Source of the DNA: Thermotogae bacterium
Lineage (GTDB): Bacteria > Thermotogota > Thermotogae > Petrotogales > Petrotogaceae
Direction: 5' to 3'
DNA: 64,000 nucleotides
Assembly: GCA_024233675.1 (NCBI GenBank)
Contig: JACKPH010000001.1
Location: forward strand, 558,001-622,000
Of the stretch, positions 1-8,974 are shown in pieces. The position numbers and the translations under genes were made by a program. The stretch's first letter is position 1. Each line of letters opens with the position of its first letter. The notes under the pieces are model-generated. The model did not search any database, was not told the DNA's origin, and worked only from the letters and a program-made list of their open reading frames with translations.

Positions 1-1457
1 TCAAGACTTTTTCCGTTTACTGAAAATTTTGAGAGAATATGTTTATAAACTTCATCTTTAGTAATTTCTACATGTGTCTCAATTTGTTCCGAAAGATTTT
101 TAAAAGTTTTTTCTATACTTAATTCGGTATCTCTCATAATTTTCTTTTTTCTCAGAAATATTTTTGTTATGAAATTTTTGTCTTCAAGTACTATATCAGA
201 TAAAAGATTTTTAATTTCTTTGGTAATTTCCGTTTCTATATTTAATTTAAGAGCGTCAGTCTTTTTTTCTATCATATAAAGAATTTCGCTGCTTATTTCC
301 GGTGAAAGGGGTTTTTCTGATTTTTTTAAAAGTTCTGTAAAAGCTGTAAATTCTGTTTTCTGTTGATTTAAAATAAGATTGAAATTAGAATTAACTGTAT
401 TTTTTGCATTTTCGGAAAAGTCATCTTTGAATTTCTGAATAAGCGGATCGGTTTCTGTTTTTATTTTTGTCTGATTTTCAATAATTTTTGAAAATGAATA
501 TTTTAAATTTACAGCACTACTCTGATAATACATAAAAACAGAATCGGTCATTATTTTGGCTTTTTCCGAAAAACTGTTTTTACCTTTTGAAATATAGTAA
601 TCTATATTTTTGTAATAAGTTTCTTCGTTTTTTAGAGCGTTTATTTCAGTGTTTACGGCAGAAGAAATGTTTTTAATTTCAGATAATGAATTTTTTATAA
701 CAGAAATTATCTTAAGTTTCTGTTTTTCATCGCCGGTAAGATTTTTGGAAATATAATCTCTCAGCTCGTCAAAGCCGCTGTTTTCTGAATTTTTTAATTC
801 CCAAATAGCAGAGGTTTCAAAAATTACAGGATTTTCATAACCTATTTTTAAACAGTTTTTAACTATTTCCTCACGGCTTGAAATAAGTTCTTTGTCGGTT
901 GCACGGTCTTTTTGCTGAAGAACAAATATAATCGGTTTACCTTCTGAATATATCTTTTTTATAAGATCCCATTCTTCTTTATGATAAATATTTCTTGCTT
1001 CAAAGATAAAAATTATAAGATTGCTGTTATGTATAAAGTCTTCTGTTATTTTTCCGTGCTCTTCGATGATAGCACCTGTTCCCGGAGTATCTATAAAAAT
1101 AAAGTTTTTTATCCGGTCAAGTTTCCTTGAAATTATTTTTATACCGTTTTCTTTATATTCATTATCTTCTCCGTATATAACCTTTGTTATTTCAGCTGTA
1201 CATATTTTTTCGTTTGAAGGAAAAAGTTCAGTATCATTTTCTTTTAAACCGATGAGAGCATTTAAAAATGTACTTTTCCCTGATTTTACTTTTCCGACAA
1301 CCATAAAGTTGAACGGTTGTGTAAGATTATCTTTTAAATCATCAATTTTTTTATTTTTCAGATTTTCAGGTAAGACAGAGTTAATTTTTTTAAGTTCTTC
1401 CGAAAGAAGATTAATTTTTTCGGAATATCTGTTACCCGAAAGATTAATTATAGCCAC
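1..1457 (-). CDS. Dynamin-like GTPase, C-terminus outside window
   Basis: The frame is open from a GTG at 1457 to the window edge (at least 485 residues). The GTG is preceded by GGAGG with 7-nt spacing; the nearby ATG is out of frame and stops at once. The N-terminal part is a dynamin-type G domain: P-loop GKVKSGKST (around residue 38), switch threonine region CTAEIT, G3 DTPGTG, a G4-like QQKDRA, then TSA. After it comes a long charged helical region resembling the stalk of bacterial dynamin-like proteins, which remodel membranes using GTP. It lies just downstream of the HD-GYP gene (14-nt gap) and is probably cotranscribed. Family assignment is fairly firm; the cellular role is unknown. Confidence 0.8.
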   Translation of the reverse strand, partial: MAIINLSGNRYSEKINLLSEELKKINSVLPENLKNKKIDDLKDNLTQPFNFMVVGKVKSGKSTFLNALIGLKENDTELFPSNEKICTAEITKVIYGEDNEYKENGIKIISRKLDRIKNFIFIDTPGTGAIIEEHGKITEDFIHNSNLIIFIFEARNIYHKEEWDLIKKIYSEGKPIIFVLQQKDRATDKELISSREEIVKNCLKIGYENPVIFETSAIWELKNSENSGFDELRDYISKNLTGDEKQKLKIISVIKNSLSEIKNISSAVNTEINALKNEETYYKNIDYYISKGKNSFSEKAKIMTDSVFMYYQSSAVNLKYSFSKIIENQTKIKTETDPLIQKFKDDFSENAKNTVNSNFNLILNQQKTEFTAFTELLKKSEKPLSPEISSEILYMIEKKTDALKLNIETEITKEIKNLLSDIVLEDKNFITKIFLRKKKIMRDTELSIEKTFKNLSEQIETHVEITKDEVYKHILSKFSVNGKSL

Positions 1458-1471
1458 AGCATTACCTCCGT

Positions 1472-4216
1472 TTAAAGATCAGTATTTATGACATCCCATA
1501 AATTTTTAATTTCATCAGAATTATTTTTAAGAACTTCAAGAATATGAGGATTAAAATGTTTAGGAGAAGTTCTTTCATCACCATTAATAATAATATCCAT
1601 TGTTTTTTCGTGTGAAAAAGCTTCTTTATAAGGTCTTTTTGACCTGAGAGCATCATAAACATCAACAACGGAAACTATAGAGGCTTCTACCGGTATTGCT
1701 TTTTCTGAAAGTCCGAAAGGATAACCTGAACCGTCATATTTTTCATGATGGTAGAGTGCTATATTAAGAGCCGTATTAAAGTATTCGTTGTTACCCAGTA
1801 ATTTAAATGCATAAGAAGTGTGCTTTTTCATAATTTCCCATTCTTCCGGTGTAAGTTTTCCTGGCTTTTTAAGAATATCAAGAGGAATATATATTTTTCC
1901 TATATCGTGCAAAGATGAATATGTTTTTATATCTTTTATTAATTCAGGAGCCAGATTAAGTTTTTCGGCTATAAATCCCGAAAGAGAACCTACTCTGTTT
2001 ATATGATTTTTAGTATCTTCGTCGTAAGCTTCGGCAATCATTGCAAATTTATTGCTGAAATTAATATACGATTCGTTTATATCTCTTGAATATTCACTTA
2101 TACTAAGATAAAGTTTTACTACTCCGGCAAAATAATTACAGAATCTTATTGATTCATTGGAAAAATTATTATAATTATTTCCGAGGTCAATTGTTATTAT
2201 ACCGTAGAATTTTTTGTTGGATTTTATTTTTATGTTTAAATTTAGTTTTGAATGAGGAACACTTTCAAGAAATATTTTATAATCTTCTTTGGACATATAA
2301 TTTTCAAATTCATTGTACATATTTTCCGTTATAAATACTCTTGATTCTTTCTGAGGAATATCTTTTATTCTTATATAATTAAGATTTTCTATATTATAAC
2401 CGTTGCCTTCAATAAATCTGTAAGTATTGTTTTCAAAAAGCATTACGGCACCTTTGCTGTATTCTTTTATAAACTGCGGGAGAGCAAGAAAAATCTTTCT
2501 GAGAAGATCTTCAAAATTTTCAAATTCATAGAAAAATATTTCTATAAGATTTTCAAGACTTCCTATAAGCCTTTCATTTTCAAGAAAAGCAGTATTAAGA
2601 TCTTTATTTGTTTTTTCAAGTGCCAGATTGGATTTTTTAAGTTCGGTTACATCTACTGCAACTCCTAAAACAGCAGGAGTTATATCTGTTTCAGTATCAA
2701 CCTCTATATAATATTTTTTCATATCAAGAATATGAGTATTACCTTTAACATCAGTAAAAGATTCTTCAGGATCGTCAAGGTTTTTCTTTTCTGAGAGTAC
2801 CTGAGCATCTCTTGAAATTATATAATCTGTTTCGGTTTTTGAAATTTTACCGTGTATTTCATAATGTGAATGTTTTATGAGTTCTTCTGTTGTTGATTCA
2901 TAATACTTTGTTGTTGCCTGGTTCAGAAAAAGAAACTCTCCGTTTTTATTTTTTGCAAAAATCATATGTGGTATTGAGTCTATTATTGTCTGCAGTAAAT
3001 TTTTCTGTAAAGAGATTTTTGAGTAAAGATTGTTTAATTCATCATTCTGAGCTGTAAGATCCTGATTGTAAGCTGATATTTCCTGATTATAAGCGGCAAT
3101 TTCCTCGTTTTTTGTATTTATCTGCATAATAAGTTTCTTCTTTTTTGAAAGATCAATTCTCATTATAATAATTATTGCTATAAGAATTAATATTACAGAA
3201 GATATTGTTATTATTATTTTATAGTATTTCTGAAAAAATCCCGGGTTTTCATTTATTATAACTGATCCTTCCGGAAGTAAATTTCTGTTAATGTTAAATT
3301 TCTTGAGTACAAAATCATCAAAATAATAACTTTTAGGACTTGAAATTACGGGTAAATCTGAAATAGGAGTACCTTTAATAATTTTATCAAGCATTTTATA
3401 AGCTTCATTTCCCTGAAGTGTTCCGTGTGTTATAAGTCCGCCTACTGTTCCGGAACCGAAATATATATCCCATGATGTATATGCCGGAACAACACAGTAA
3501 TCAGCTATAAGTCGGTTTATTTCGGTTTCATCTGTAAAATTTTTATCTCTGTCAGCAAAAAAAAGTCCTACATAAACAACAGAATCTTTTGAAAGAGTAC
3601 TGAGTATTCTCTCAAGATCACTGATGGTTACATTTTCAAGAAATTTTATTTCAAACGGATAGTCCGAAGCTATATTCAGAATATCTCTTTTTATAACTTT
3701 CGAAGTTTCAACGTACATATCATTTATAACATAAAGTGTTTTGGTTTCCGGATGTATTTTTTCTATAAGATCAAAAGTCGCACCGATATCAACATCTTCT
3801 ATTATACCTGTATAATTATCAAATTGCGAAAGGTCATAACTATAAAAATCATTAACTCCTGTAAAAATAAGAGGAATATTTCCGAAAAGTCTGTTTCTGT
3901 AATCAATAAAAAATTTAAATGCGGCATCATCCGTTGAAATAAGATAATCCATTTTTATTCCGGTATATTTTGCAATAAACATATTTACAAGAGCTTCTAT
4001 ATAAGGTTCATCGTATTTTCTTTTCGTATCCATATTCTGAATATAAAAAGTTATATCGTTGTTATTTTTTAAATTGTTAATAATAGCATCATCCACATTA
4101 TCTGTCCATGAAAAGCCCTTATGATATGAGTTTAATATCATTATATTAGTTTTTGGGAAAGCATTAATATAAAAAAAAGTAAAAATAATTCCAAAAATTA
4201 AAATAGTTTTTTTCAT
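1472..4216 (-). CDS. Periplasmic-binding/PAS/HD-GYP signalling protein (putative c-di-GMP phosphodiesterase)
   Basis: The second of two tandem ATGs is preferred because AGGTG lies 5 nt before it (the first ATG is at 4219). In order: signal peptide, a periplasmic substrate-binding-like domain of the ABC_sub_bind type (about residues 20-310), a transmembrane helix near 335-355, a coiled coil rich in AYNQ repeats, a PAS domain (about 405-530), a GAF-like region, and a C-terminal HD-GYP domain with HDIGK (about 770) and HHEKYDGSGYP (about 823). These motifs match catalytic HD-GYP enzymes that hydrolyse c-di-GMP. The architecture suggests that a small extracellular ligand controls cytoplasmic c-di-GMP hydrolysis. 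The ligand is not predictable from sequence. The dynamin-like gene follows closely. Confidence 0.85.
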   Translation of the reverse strand: MKKTILIFGIIFTFFYINAFPKTNIMILNSYHKGFSWTDNVDDAIINNLKNNNDITFYIQNMDTKRKYDEPYIEALVNMFIAKYTGIKMDYLISTDDAAFKFFIDYRNRLFGNIPLIFTGVNDFYSYDLSQFDNYTGIIEDVDIGATFDLIEKIHPETKTLYVINDMYVETSKVIKRDILNIASDYPFEIKFLENVTISDLERILSTLSKDSVVYVGLFFADRDKNFTDETEINRLIADYCVVPAYTSWDIYFGSGTVGGLITHGTLQGNEAYKMLDKIIKGTPISDLPVISSPKSYYFDDFVLKKFNINRNLLPEGSVIINENPGFFQKYYKIIITISSVILILIAIIIIMRIDLSKKKKLIMQINTKNEEIAAYNQEISAYNQDLTAQNDELNNLYSKISLQKNLLQTIIDSIPHMIFAKNKNGEFLFLNQATTKYYESTTEELIKHSHYEIHGKISKTETDYIISRDAQVLSEKKNLDDPEESFTDVKGNTHILDMKKYYIEVDTETDITPAVLGVAVDVTELKKSNLALEKTNKDLNTAFLENERLIGSLENLIEIFFYEFENFEDLLRKIFLALPQFIKEYSKGAVMLFENNTYRFIEGNGYNIENLNYIRIKDIPQKESRVFITENMYNEFENYMSKEDYKIFLESVPHSKLNLNIKIKSNKKFYGIITIDLGNNYNNFSNESIRFCNYFAGVVKLYLSISEYSRDINESYINFSNKFAMIAEAYDEDTKNHINRVGSLSGFIAEKLNLAPELIKDIKTYSSLHDIGKIYIPLDILKKPGKLTPEEWEIMKKHTSYAFKLLGNNEYFNTALNIALYHHEKYDGSGYPFGLSEKAIPVEASIVSVVDVYDALRSKRPYKEAFSHEKTMDIIINGDERTSPKHFNPHILEVLKNNSDEIKNLWDVINTDL

Positions 4217-4266
4217 CATTTCACCTTTTATATAAAATTTTGTACAACATTAATTATATCATTTAT

Positions 4267-5604
4267 TTAAATAATATTTAAATTTGACTTAGTTTTCTTT
4301 TTAAATAATATAAAATGTAATAATGCATCAATCATCCACTGAAAAACCATAACCCCCCAGAGCCATTTCAGGTCAAGGTTTAAAATAAAAATAAAAATAT
4401 ATATAATCGGAAGTCTTAAAACCCAGTTTGTAAAAAGTGAAATTTTAAAAGGTGTTTTAGTATCTCCGTATCCTTTGAGAGATCCGGCATAAACCATTGA
4501 AACTGCCATAAAAATCTGTTCAAAAGCTGCTATTTTTAAAGTATCCTTTCCTATTGCTATAGTGACAGTATCATTTATGAAAAGACCTATAAAAAATTCC
4601 GGAAAAATAAAAAATAAAAGTCCGAAAATTCCCATAACAAAAGCACTCATAAAAACAGATATATTGGCAAAATCTTTGGCTTTATCAAACTTTTTTGCTC
4701 CCACCATCTGCCCTACGAGAGAAGTTGCCGCAACACCGAAACCCCATCCCGGCATAAAAGAAATACTTTCAACCGTTGTTACTATCTGATTAGCAGAAGC
4801 GGAAATACTTCCGAGACCCTTAAGTACAAAAGAAACGTAGAGAAGTCTTCCTACACTGAAAGACCCTTCCTGTAAACCTGAAGGAATCGCAAGCTTTATA
4901 AGATGTGTTATATAGTTTTTATTTTTGGTAAAAATATATTTAAATCTTATTTTTATGTAAGAATATTTATTATAATAAAAAATCAGAAATAAAAAAGAAG
5001 TAAAAAAAGAAATAAAAGTTGCAAGTGAAGAACCCATAATACCAAGTTCCGGAAATCCGAATTTTCCGAAAATGAAAATCCAGTCAAGAAAAATATTAAG
5101 AACATTGGAAATTATTGCAGAAATAAGAGAAATATCGGTACGGCCTATTCCGCGTAATCCTGAGTTGAGTAATGATGATATCATGTTAAAAAGAACTCCG
5201 AAAACTGCAAATTTCATGTATTTTAAAGAATTTTCCAAAACATTTCCCGAAGCACCCATAAGTTTTAAAAGAAAAGGATTAAAAAAAGCAATGAGTATGA
5301 AAATAACAAATGCGACAATAAGTCCGAGCAGTATTCCCTGACCGAGATATTTTTCCGATTCGTCAAATTCCCCTGCTCCGTATTTTTGGGCAACCATTGA
5401 AGTAATAGGTACACTTATTCCCATGGTTACAAAAATTCCGGAAAGAGTAGAGAGCATTTCGGAACTTATGCCGACAGCACTTACAGCATCATTTCCGCCC
5501 CAATTTCCTATAAATGCTGTATCTATAACCCATACAAGCATAAAAAGAATCATTTCCCCTACAGCAGGCAAAGCAATTCTTAATACTTTAAAATATCTGT
5601 CTAT
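4267..5604 (-). CDS. MATE family efflux transporter, probable ATA start
   Basis: This is a twelve-helix MATE antiporter (about 445 residues) that would export drugs or metabolites using an ion gradient. The N-terminus after the chosen start reads IDRYFKVLRIALPAVGEM, typical of the family. The long ORF could start at an ATG at 5661, but that ATG lies inside the stem of the terminator of the upstream gene and has no ribosome site. A perfect GGAGG at 5612-5616 sits 7 nt before an in-frame ATA (5604-5602), and no ATG, GTG or TTG is suitably spaced. I therefore infer initiation at ATA. The family call is secure; the start is inference. Confidence 0.8.
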   Translation of the reverse strand: MDRYFKVLRIALPAVGEMILFMLVWVIDTAFIGNWGGNDAVSAVGISSEMLSTLSGIFVTMGISVPITSMVAQKYGAGEFDESEKYLGQGILLGLIVAFVIFILIAFFNPFLLKLMGASGNVLENSLKYMKFAVFGVLFNMISSLLNSGLRGIGRTDISLISAIISNVLNIFLDWIFIFGKFGFPELGIMGSSLATFISFFTSFLFLIFYYNKYSYIKIRFKYIFTKNKNYITHLIKLAIPSGLQEGSFSVGRLLYVSFVLKGLGSISASANQIVTTVESISFMPGWGFGVAATSLVGQMVGAKKFDKAKDFANISVFMSAFVMGIFGLLFFIFPEFFIGLFINDTVTIAIGKDTLKIAAFEQIFMAVSMVYAGSLKGYGDTKTPFKISLFTNWVLRLPIIYIFIFILNLDLKWLWGVMVFQWMIDALLHFILFKKKTKSNLNII

Positions 5605-5640
5605 ATTAACACCTCCAAATCTCAGAAATATTATAATATA

Positions 5641-5681
5641 AAAAAATAAAAAAGACATCATACTTAATTTGATATGATATC
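5641..5681 (-). terminator. Rho-independent terminator of the methyltransferase gene
   Basis: On the minus strand a 9-bp stem (arms 5673-5681 and 5654-5662, one G-U pair) with a 10-nt loop is followed by TTTTTTATTTTTT. It ends transcription of the methyltransferase and contains the ATG that opens the longest MATE frame, which argues against that ATG as a start. Confidence 0.8.
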
Positions 5682-5690
5682 TTTTTCAGT

Positions 5691-6437
5691 TTAAAGATTT
5701 ACTGAGACAAAAAGGCCTGAATCTTTTGTTATAAAAATTTTACCTTCTTTGTTAAAATAGGACATAAGAAAATTATAAAATTTTTTATTCTGAATTTCTT
5801 CTTCGCTTAGATAACCGGAAAACAGATAATAATCATAAAGAGAATTAAAATCGGGGATTTCTTTTTTATCCTCAAACCGGTATATATCTACCGAAGAAAA
5901 ATATTTTTCAAGAATTTCCCTACCGTTATCCATAAGGAATTTACGTTTATGAAAGTTAAATTTTTCTGAAAAATCAGCATTGTATTTTAAAAAAATTTCC
6001 TCAAGTTCTATGAAATTATTTTTTCCCAAAGTTGATGAATAAAAAGTTCCTCCCGGTTTCAGAATTCTTTTTATTTCGGAAAGTGCTATATAAATATCCT
6101 CAACATGATATAAAACGTGATTTGCTATCACAATATCAAAATAATCGTCAGGATATGATATATTCATTGCATCTATTTTTTCAAAAGAAAAATTATGATT
6201 CATATTCATAAGATTTGCTTCTGTTTCATATAAAATATCTTCGGAAATATCAGAAAGAATAACAGTTGAATCATCAGGAATATTAAGATCATGAATAGTC
6301 CAGAAAAATCCGGGTCCCGTTCCGAGTTCTACTACTTTCATTCCGGGTTCTATAGATAAAATATCTTTAAGCATATGGTTATGAGCGGTTTTTAATTCTG
6401 ATAAATCTTTATTTCCGATATATTTTATGTTATTCAT
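5691..6437 (-). CDS. Class I SAM-dependent methyltransferase
   Basis: The protein has 248 residues, with a good GGAGG site before the ATG. Motif I is VVELGTGPGF (about residue 35), followed by an acidic strand end (ILSDIS), the motif-II-like region YPDDYFDIVIANHVLYH and post-motif LKPGGTFY. This is the UbiE/Methyltransf_11 layout. The substrate cannot be told; small-molecule methylation is most likely. It is a single gene bounded by its own terminator. Confidence 0.85.
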   Translation of the reverse strand: MNNIKYIGNKDLSELKTAHNHMLKDILSIEPGMKVVELGTGPGFFWTIHDLNIPDDSTVILSDISEDILYETEANLMNMNHNFSFEKIDAMNISYPDDYFDIVIANHVLYHVEDIYIALSEIKRILKPGGTFYSSTLGKNNFIELEEIFLKYNADFSEKFNFHKRKFLMDNGREILEKYFSSVDIYRFEDKKEIPDFNSLYDYYLFSGYLSEEEIQNKKFYNFLMSYFNKEGKIFITKDSGLFVSVNL

Positions 6438-6618
6438 ATTAACCTCCGAATTATTTATTACTGCTATTATTTCAAAGTAAAGATAAGAAAATGTTACGTG
6501 ATAGTTTATTTTGTGTTAAACGTTTTTCAGATTTTTTTTATATTGTAATATAACTAAAGAAAATAAAATTAATAAAAATATATTATAATATTTATATCAG
6601 ATAAAAGGGGGTGCCATT

Positions 6619-7401
6619 ATGGCAGATATAGTTGACTATATGATAATTGGCGATGACATGCAGCTTGTAGAGATAGAACTCGACCCCGGTGAAGGAATAA
6701 GAGCCGAAGCCGGTGCTATGATGTATATGGAAGACGGCATAGAAATGCAGACAAACACAGGCGGAGGAATATTTAAAGGTCTAAAAAGAATGATAACCGG
6801 AGAAAGTTTTTTTATAACTAATTTTTATTTTAACGGAAACGGAAAAGGACATGTAGCATTCGGAGCACCGTATCCGGGTAAAATAATACCTCTTCAGCTT
6901 ACTGATTTCGGAGGAAGTTTTATATGTCAGAAAGACAGTTTTCTCTGTGCGGCAAAAGGTATAGAAATTGAAATAGCTTTTACAAAGAAAATCGGTGCAG
7001 GATTTTTCGGTGGAGAAGGTTTTATACTTCAGAGACTTCAGGGAGACGGACTTGCTTTTGTACATGCAGGAGGAACAATAATAAAGAAACAGCTTATGCA
7101 GGGAGAAACTCTCCGTGTTGATACAGGTTGTATAGTTGGATTTTCAGAAAATGTTGATTATGATATACAGTTTGTAGGCGGATTTACCAATGCACTGTTC
7201 GGTGGAGAAGGACTTTTTCTTGCAAAACTCAGAGGTCCGGGAACAGTATATCTTCAGAGTCTTCCTTTTTCAAGACTTGCAGACAGAATTCATGCCGCAG
7301 GTATGAGATATTCAGGCAATCACAGAGGAGAACAGAAAGGAATAGGCGGAATAGGCGGAGATATACTCGGCGGTTTATTAGGCGGAGACAACAGATATTA
7401 A
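6619..7401 (+). CDS. AIM24/TIGR00266 family protein
   Basis: The protein has 260 residues, starting at an ATG behind GGGGGTG. It is rich in glycine beta-repeat segments (GGGIFKGLKRM, FGGEGLFLAKLRGPGTVYLQS) and has a glycine-rich tail, the pattern of the AIM24 (TIGR00266) beta-barrel family. The family is widespread in bacteria and its biochemical role is unknown. A possible -10 box (TATAAT, 6584-6589) lies upstream. It is transcribed alone toward proC and shares a bidirectional terminator with it. Confidence 0.85.
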   Translation: MADIVDYMIIGDDMQLVEIELDPGEGIRAEAGAMMYMEDGIEMQTNTGGGIFKGLKRMITGESFFITNFYFNGNGKGHVAFGAPYPGKIIPLQLTDFGGSFICQKDSFLCAAKGIEIEIAFTKKIGAGFFGGEGFILQRLQGDGLAFVHAGGTIIKKQLMQGETLRVDTGCIVGFSENVDYDIQFVGGFTNALFGGEGLFLAKLRGPGTVYLQSLPFSRLADRIHAAGMRYSGNHRGEQKGIGGIGGDILGGLLGGDNRY

Positions 7402-7403
7402 AT

Positions 7404-7437
7404 AAATGCGGAGATAAATATCTCCGCATTTATTTAT
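7404..7437. terminator. Bidirectional terminator between AIM24 gene and proC
   Basis: Perfect 13-bp arms (7404-7416 and 7419-7431) are flanked by A-rich and T-rich runs, so the hairpin can end transcription from both converging genes. The proC stop codon lies within the right arm. Confidence 0.85.
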
Positions 7438-8257
7438 TTTTTGACATTTTTACAGCTTTTTCGCTGCATGCATTCATTGCTTTTATAACCGAAGAACGGA
7501 ATCCGTTTTCTTCAAGAACGGAAACTGCTTCTATTGTTGTTCCGCCTGGTGAACAAACCATATCTTTGAGTTCTCCCGGATGTTTCCCGGAGTTAAGAAA
7601 TAATTTTGCCGCTCCGAGTATACTTTGTGCAGCCATTTTATAAGCTTTGTCTCTTGATATTCCTGAAAGTACTGCTGCATCTGCCATAGCTTCAATCATC
7701 ATAAAAACATAAGCCGGAGAAGAACCGGAAAGAGCCGGAATGAAATCCATAAATTTTTCTTCAAAAACTTCTGTTTTACCTATTGAATTAAATATATTCA
7801 GAACAGTATCCCTTTCAGAATCTGTTATATTAACATCAAAAGAAACAGCTGTCATTCCTTCATTAATCATTGCCGGAGTATTAGGCATAGTACGTACGGT
7901 TTTAACAGAATTCCCGAGCACATATTTTAAATCTGAAATTGTTATTCCTGCAGCAATAGATATAATTACTGTATTTTCATTAATAAACTCTTTTATTTCA
8001 TTCAGTACTGAATTATACTGATGAGGTTTAACAGCTATAATAAGATATTTACTGTTTTTTGCATTTTCAGTGTTAGAAGAAAAATTTATAAGCGGATAAT
8101 TTCTTAAAAAATCAAGGGTTTTATTCTTTTCTTTGTCTGAAAGAGTTATGTTTTCGGGATAAACACTTTCTGTTTCTGTTAAACCTTTTATAATAGCTGA
8201 ACCCATATTTCCGAATCCTATAATTCCTATTTTATCTGTTATTTTCAATTTAATCAC
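7430..8257 (-). CDS. proC: Pyrroline-5-carboxylate reductase
   Basis: It catalyses the last step of proline synthesis, NAD(P)H reduction of pyrroline-5-carboxylate. Seen: N-terminal Rossmann motif GFGNMGSAI, AVKPHQY, MPNTPAMINEG, and the family signature spanning LSGSSPAYV to SPGGTTIEAV. Length 275 is normal. The start is GTG at 8257, overlapping the upstream GNAT stop as GTGA; a TTG at 8248 with AGGTGA 5 nt upstream is an equally good alternative. Translationally coupled to the acetyltransferase gene. Confidence 0.95.
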   Translation of the reverse strand: MIKLKITDKIGIIGFGNMGSAIIKGLTETESVYPENITLSDKEKNKTLDFLRNYPLINFSSNTENAKNSKYLIIAVKPHQYNSVLNEIKEFINENTVIISIAAGITISDLKYVLGNSVKTVRTMPNTPAMINEGMTAVSFDVNITDSERDTVLNIFNSIGKTEVFEEKFMDFIPALSGSSPAYVFMMIEAMADAAVLSGISRDKAYKMAAQSILGAAKLFLNSGKHPGELKDMVCSPGGTTIEAVSVLEENGFRSSVIKAMNACSEKAVKMSKNK

Positions 8258-8790
8258 CTGCGTTTTTTTAAATTTGAAATTAAATCATCCGTATCCCAGT
8301 AATAAACATTTATTTCTTCTTTCTGTGAACCGATTTTCTGAAAAGTTTCTTCCATTACTTTGCCTCCTAATTTCTCATAAAATCGGCAGGAATCAGATTT
8401 TTTGAAAGCCCATATAACAACATCTTCGTATTGTTTCTTTTTAAAATAATCAGCAGTGTGTAAAAGTAATTCAGAACCGATTTTCTGTCTCTGAAAATCT
8501 TTTTTTACAAAAAGATTATAAATTTCCGAATCGTATTCTTCTTCATCTCCTCCGTAAACATAACCGATTATATTATTTTCTTTTTCTGCAACGAAGCATA
8601 TATTTCCTTCAAAAAAAATCCAGTTTCTGTATGAATTAATTATATTTTCTTTTTTCAGAAAATCAGAATTTTTAAGATTTTCTTCAGAAATAAAATTACT
8701 GTATGATTCAAACCATGAATTTATATATATTTCTGAAATTGATTCCAAATCTTTTTTTTCTGCTTTTCGTATTTTTATAGTTTTATCCAT
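8254..8790 (-). CDS. GNAT family N-acetyltransferase
   Basis: The protein has 178 residues, with a GGAGG site before the ATG. The acetyl-CoA-binding motif A is seen as VKKDFQRQKIGSELL (about residue 100), after the typical beta strands, and the C-terminal FYEKLGGKVMEET strand region fits the fold. The substrate is unknown. First gene of a two-gene unit with proC (4-nt overlap). Confidence 0.85.
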   Translation of the reverse strand: MDKTIKIRKAEKKDLESISEIYINSWFESYSNFISEENLKNSDFLKKENIINSYRNWIFFEGNICFVAEKENNIIGYVYGGDEEEYDSEIYNLFVKKDFQRQKIGSELLLHTADYFKKKQYEDVVIWAFKKSDSCRFYEKLGGKVMEETFQKIGSQKEEINVYYWDTDDLISNLKKRR

Positions 8791-8832
8791 AATATTCCTC
8801 CGTTTATTAAATATAATTTATTATAACATAAA

Positions 8833-8858
8833 TAAAAAAATGTGGCCAAAAGGCCACT
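8833..8858 (-). terminator. Terminator of the EamA transporter gene
   Basis: Inverted repeat GTGGCC (8842-8847) / GGCCAC (8852-8857) with an AAAA loop; read on the minus strand it is followed by a T-run (8833-8840). Confidence 0.75.
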
Positions 8859-8896
8859 TAATATCAGGGGTTTTTATTCAAGGGGGATTGCTTCTT

Positions 8897-8953
8897 ATGT
8901 GTAAATATTACAACTATTATTTTAACTTTTGGTTTCTGAAGTTAAAAAATTAA
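8897..8953 (+). CDS. Possible 18-residue aromatic peptide
   Basis: A tiny ORF reads MCKYYNYYFNFWFLKLKN after a GGGGGA ribosome-like site 9 nt upstream, in the gap between two minus-strand genes. Eight of 18 residues are aromatic, which is partly what an AT-rich sequence gives by chance. No clear promoter is seen. It could be a small membrane or leader peptide, or nothing. Confidence 0.2.
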   Translation: MCKYYNYYFNFWFLKLKN

Positions 8954-8974
8954 AAATAACAAGTTAATAATAAG

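Noticed and set aside
1021..1491. A 156-residue plus-strand reading frame
   Set aside because: Antisense to the dynamin-like GTPase whose G-domain motifs lie on the other strand; no ribosome site.
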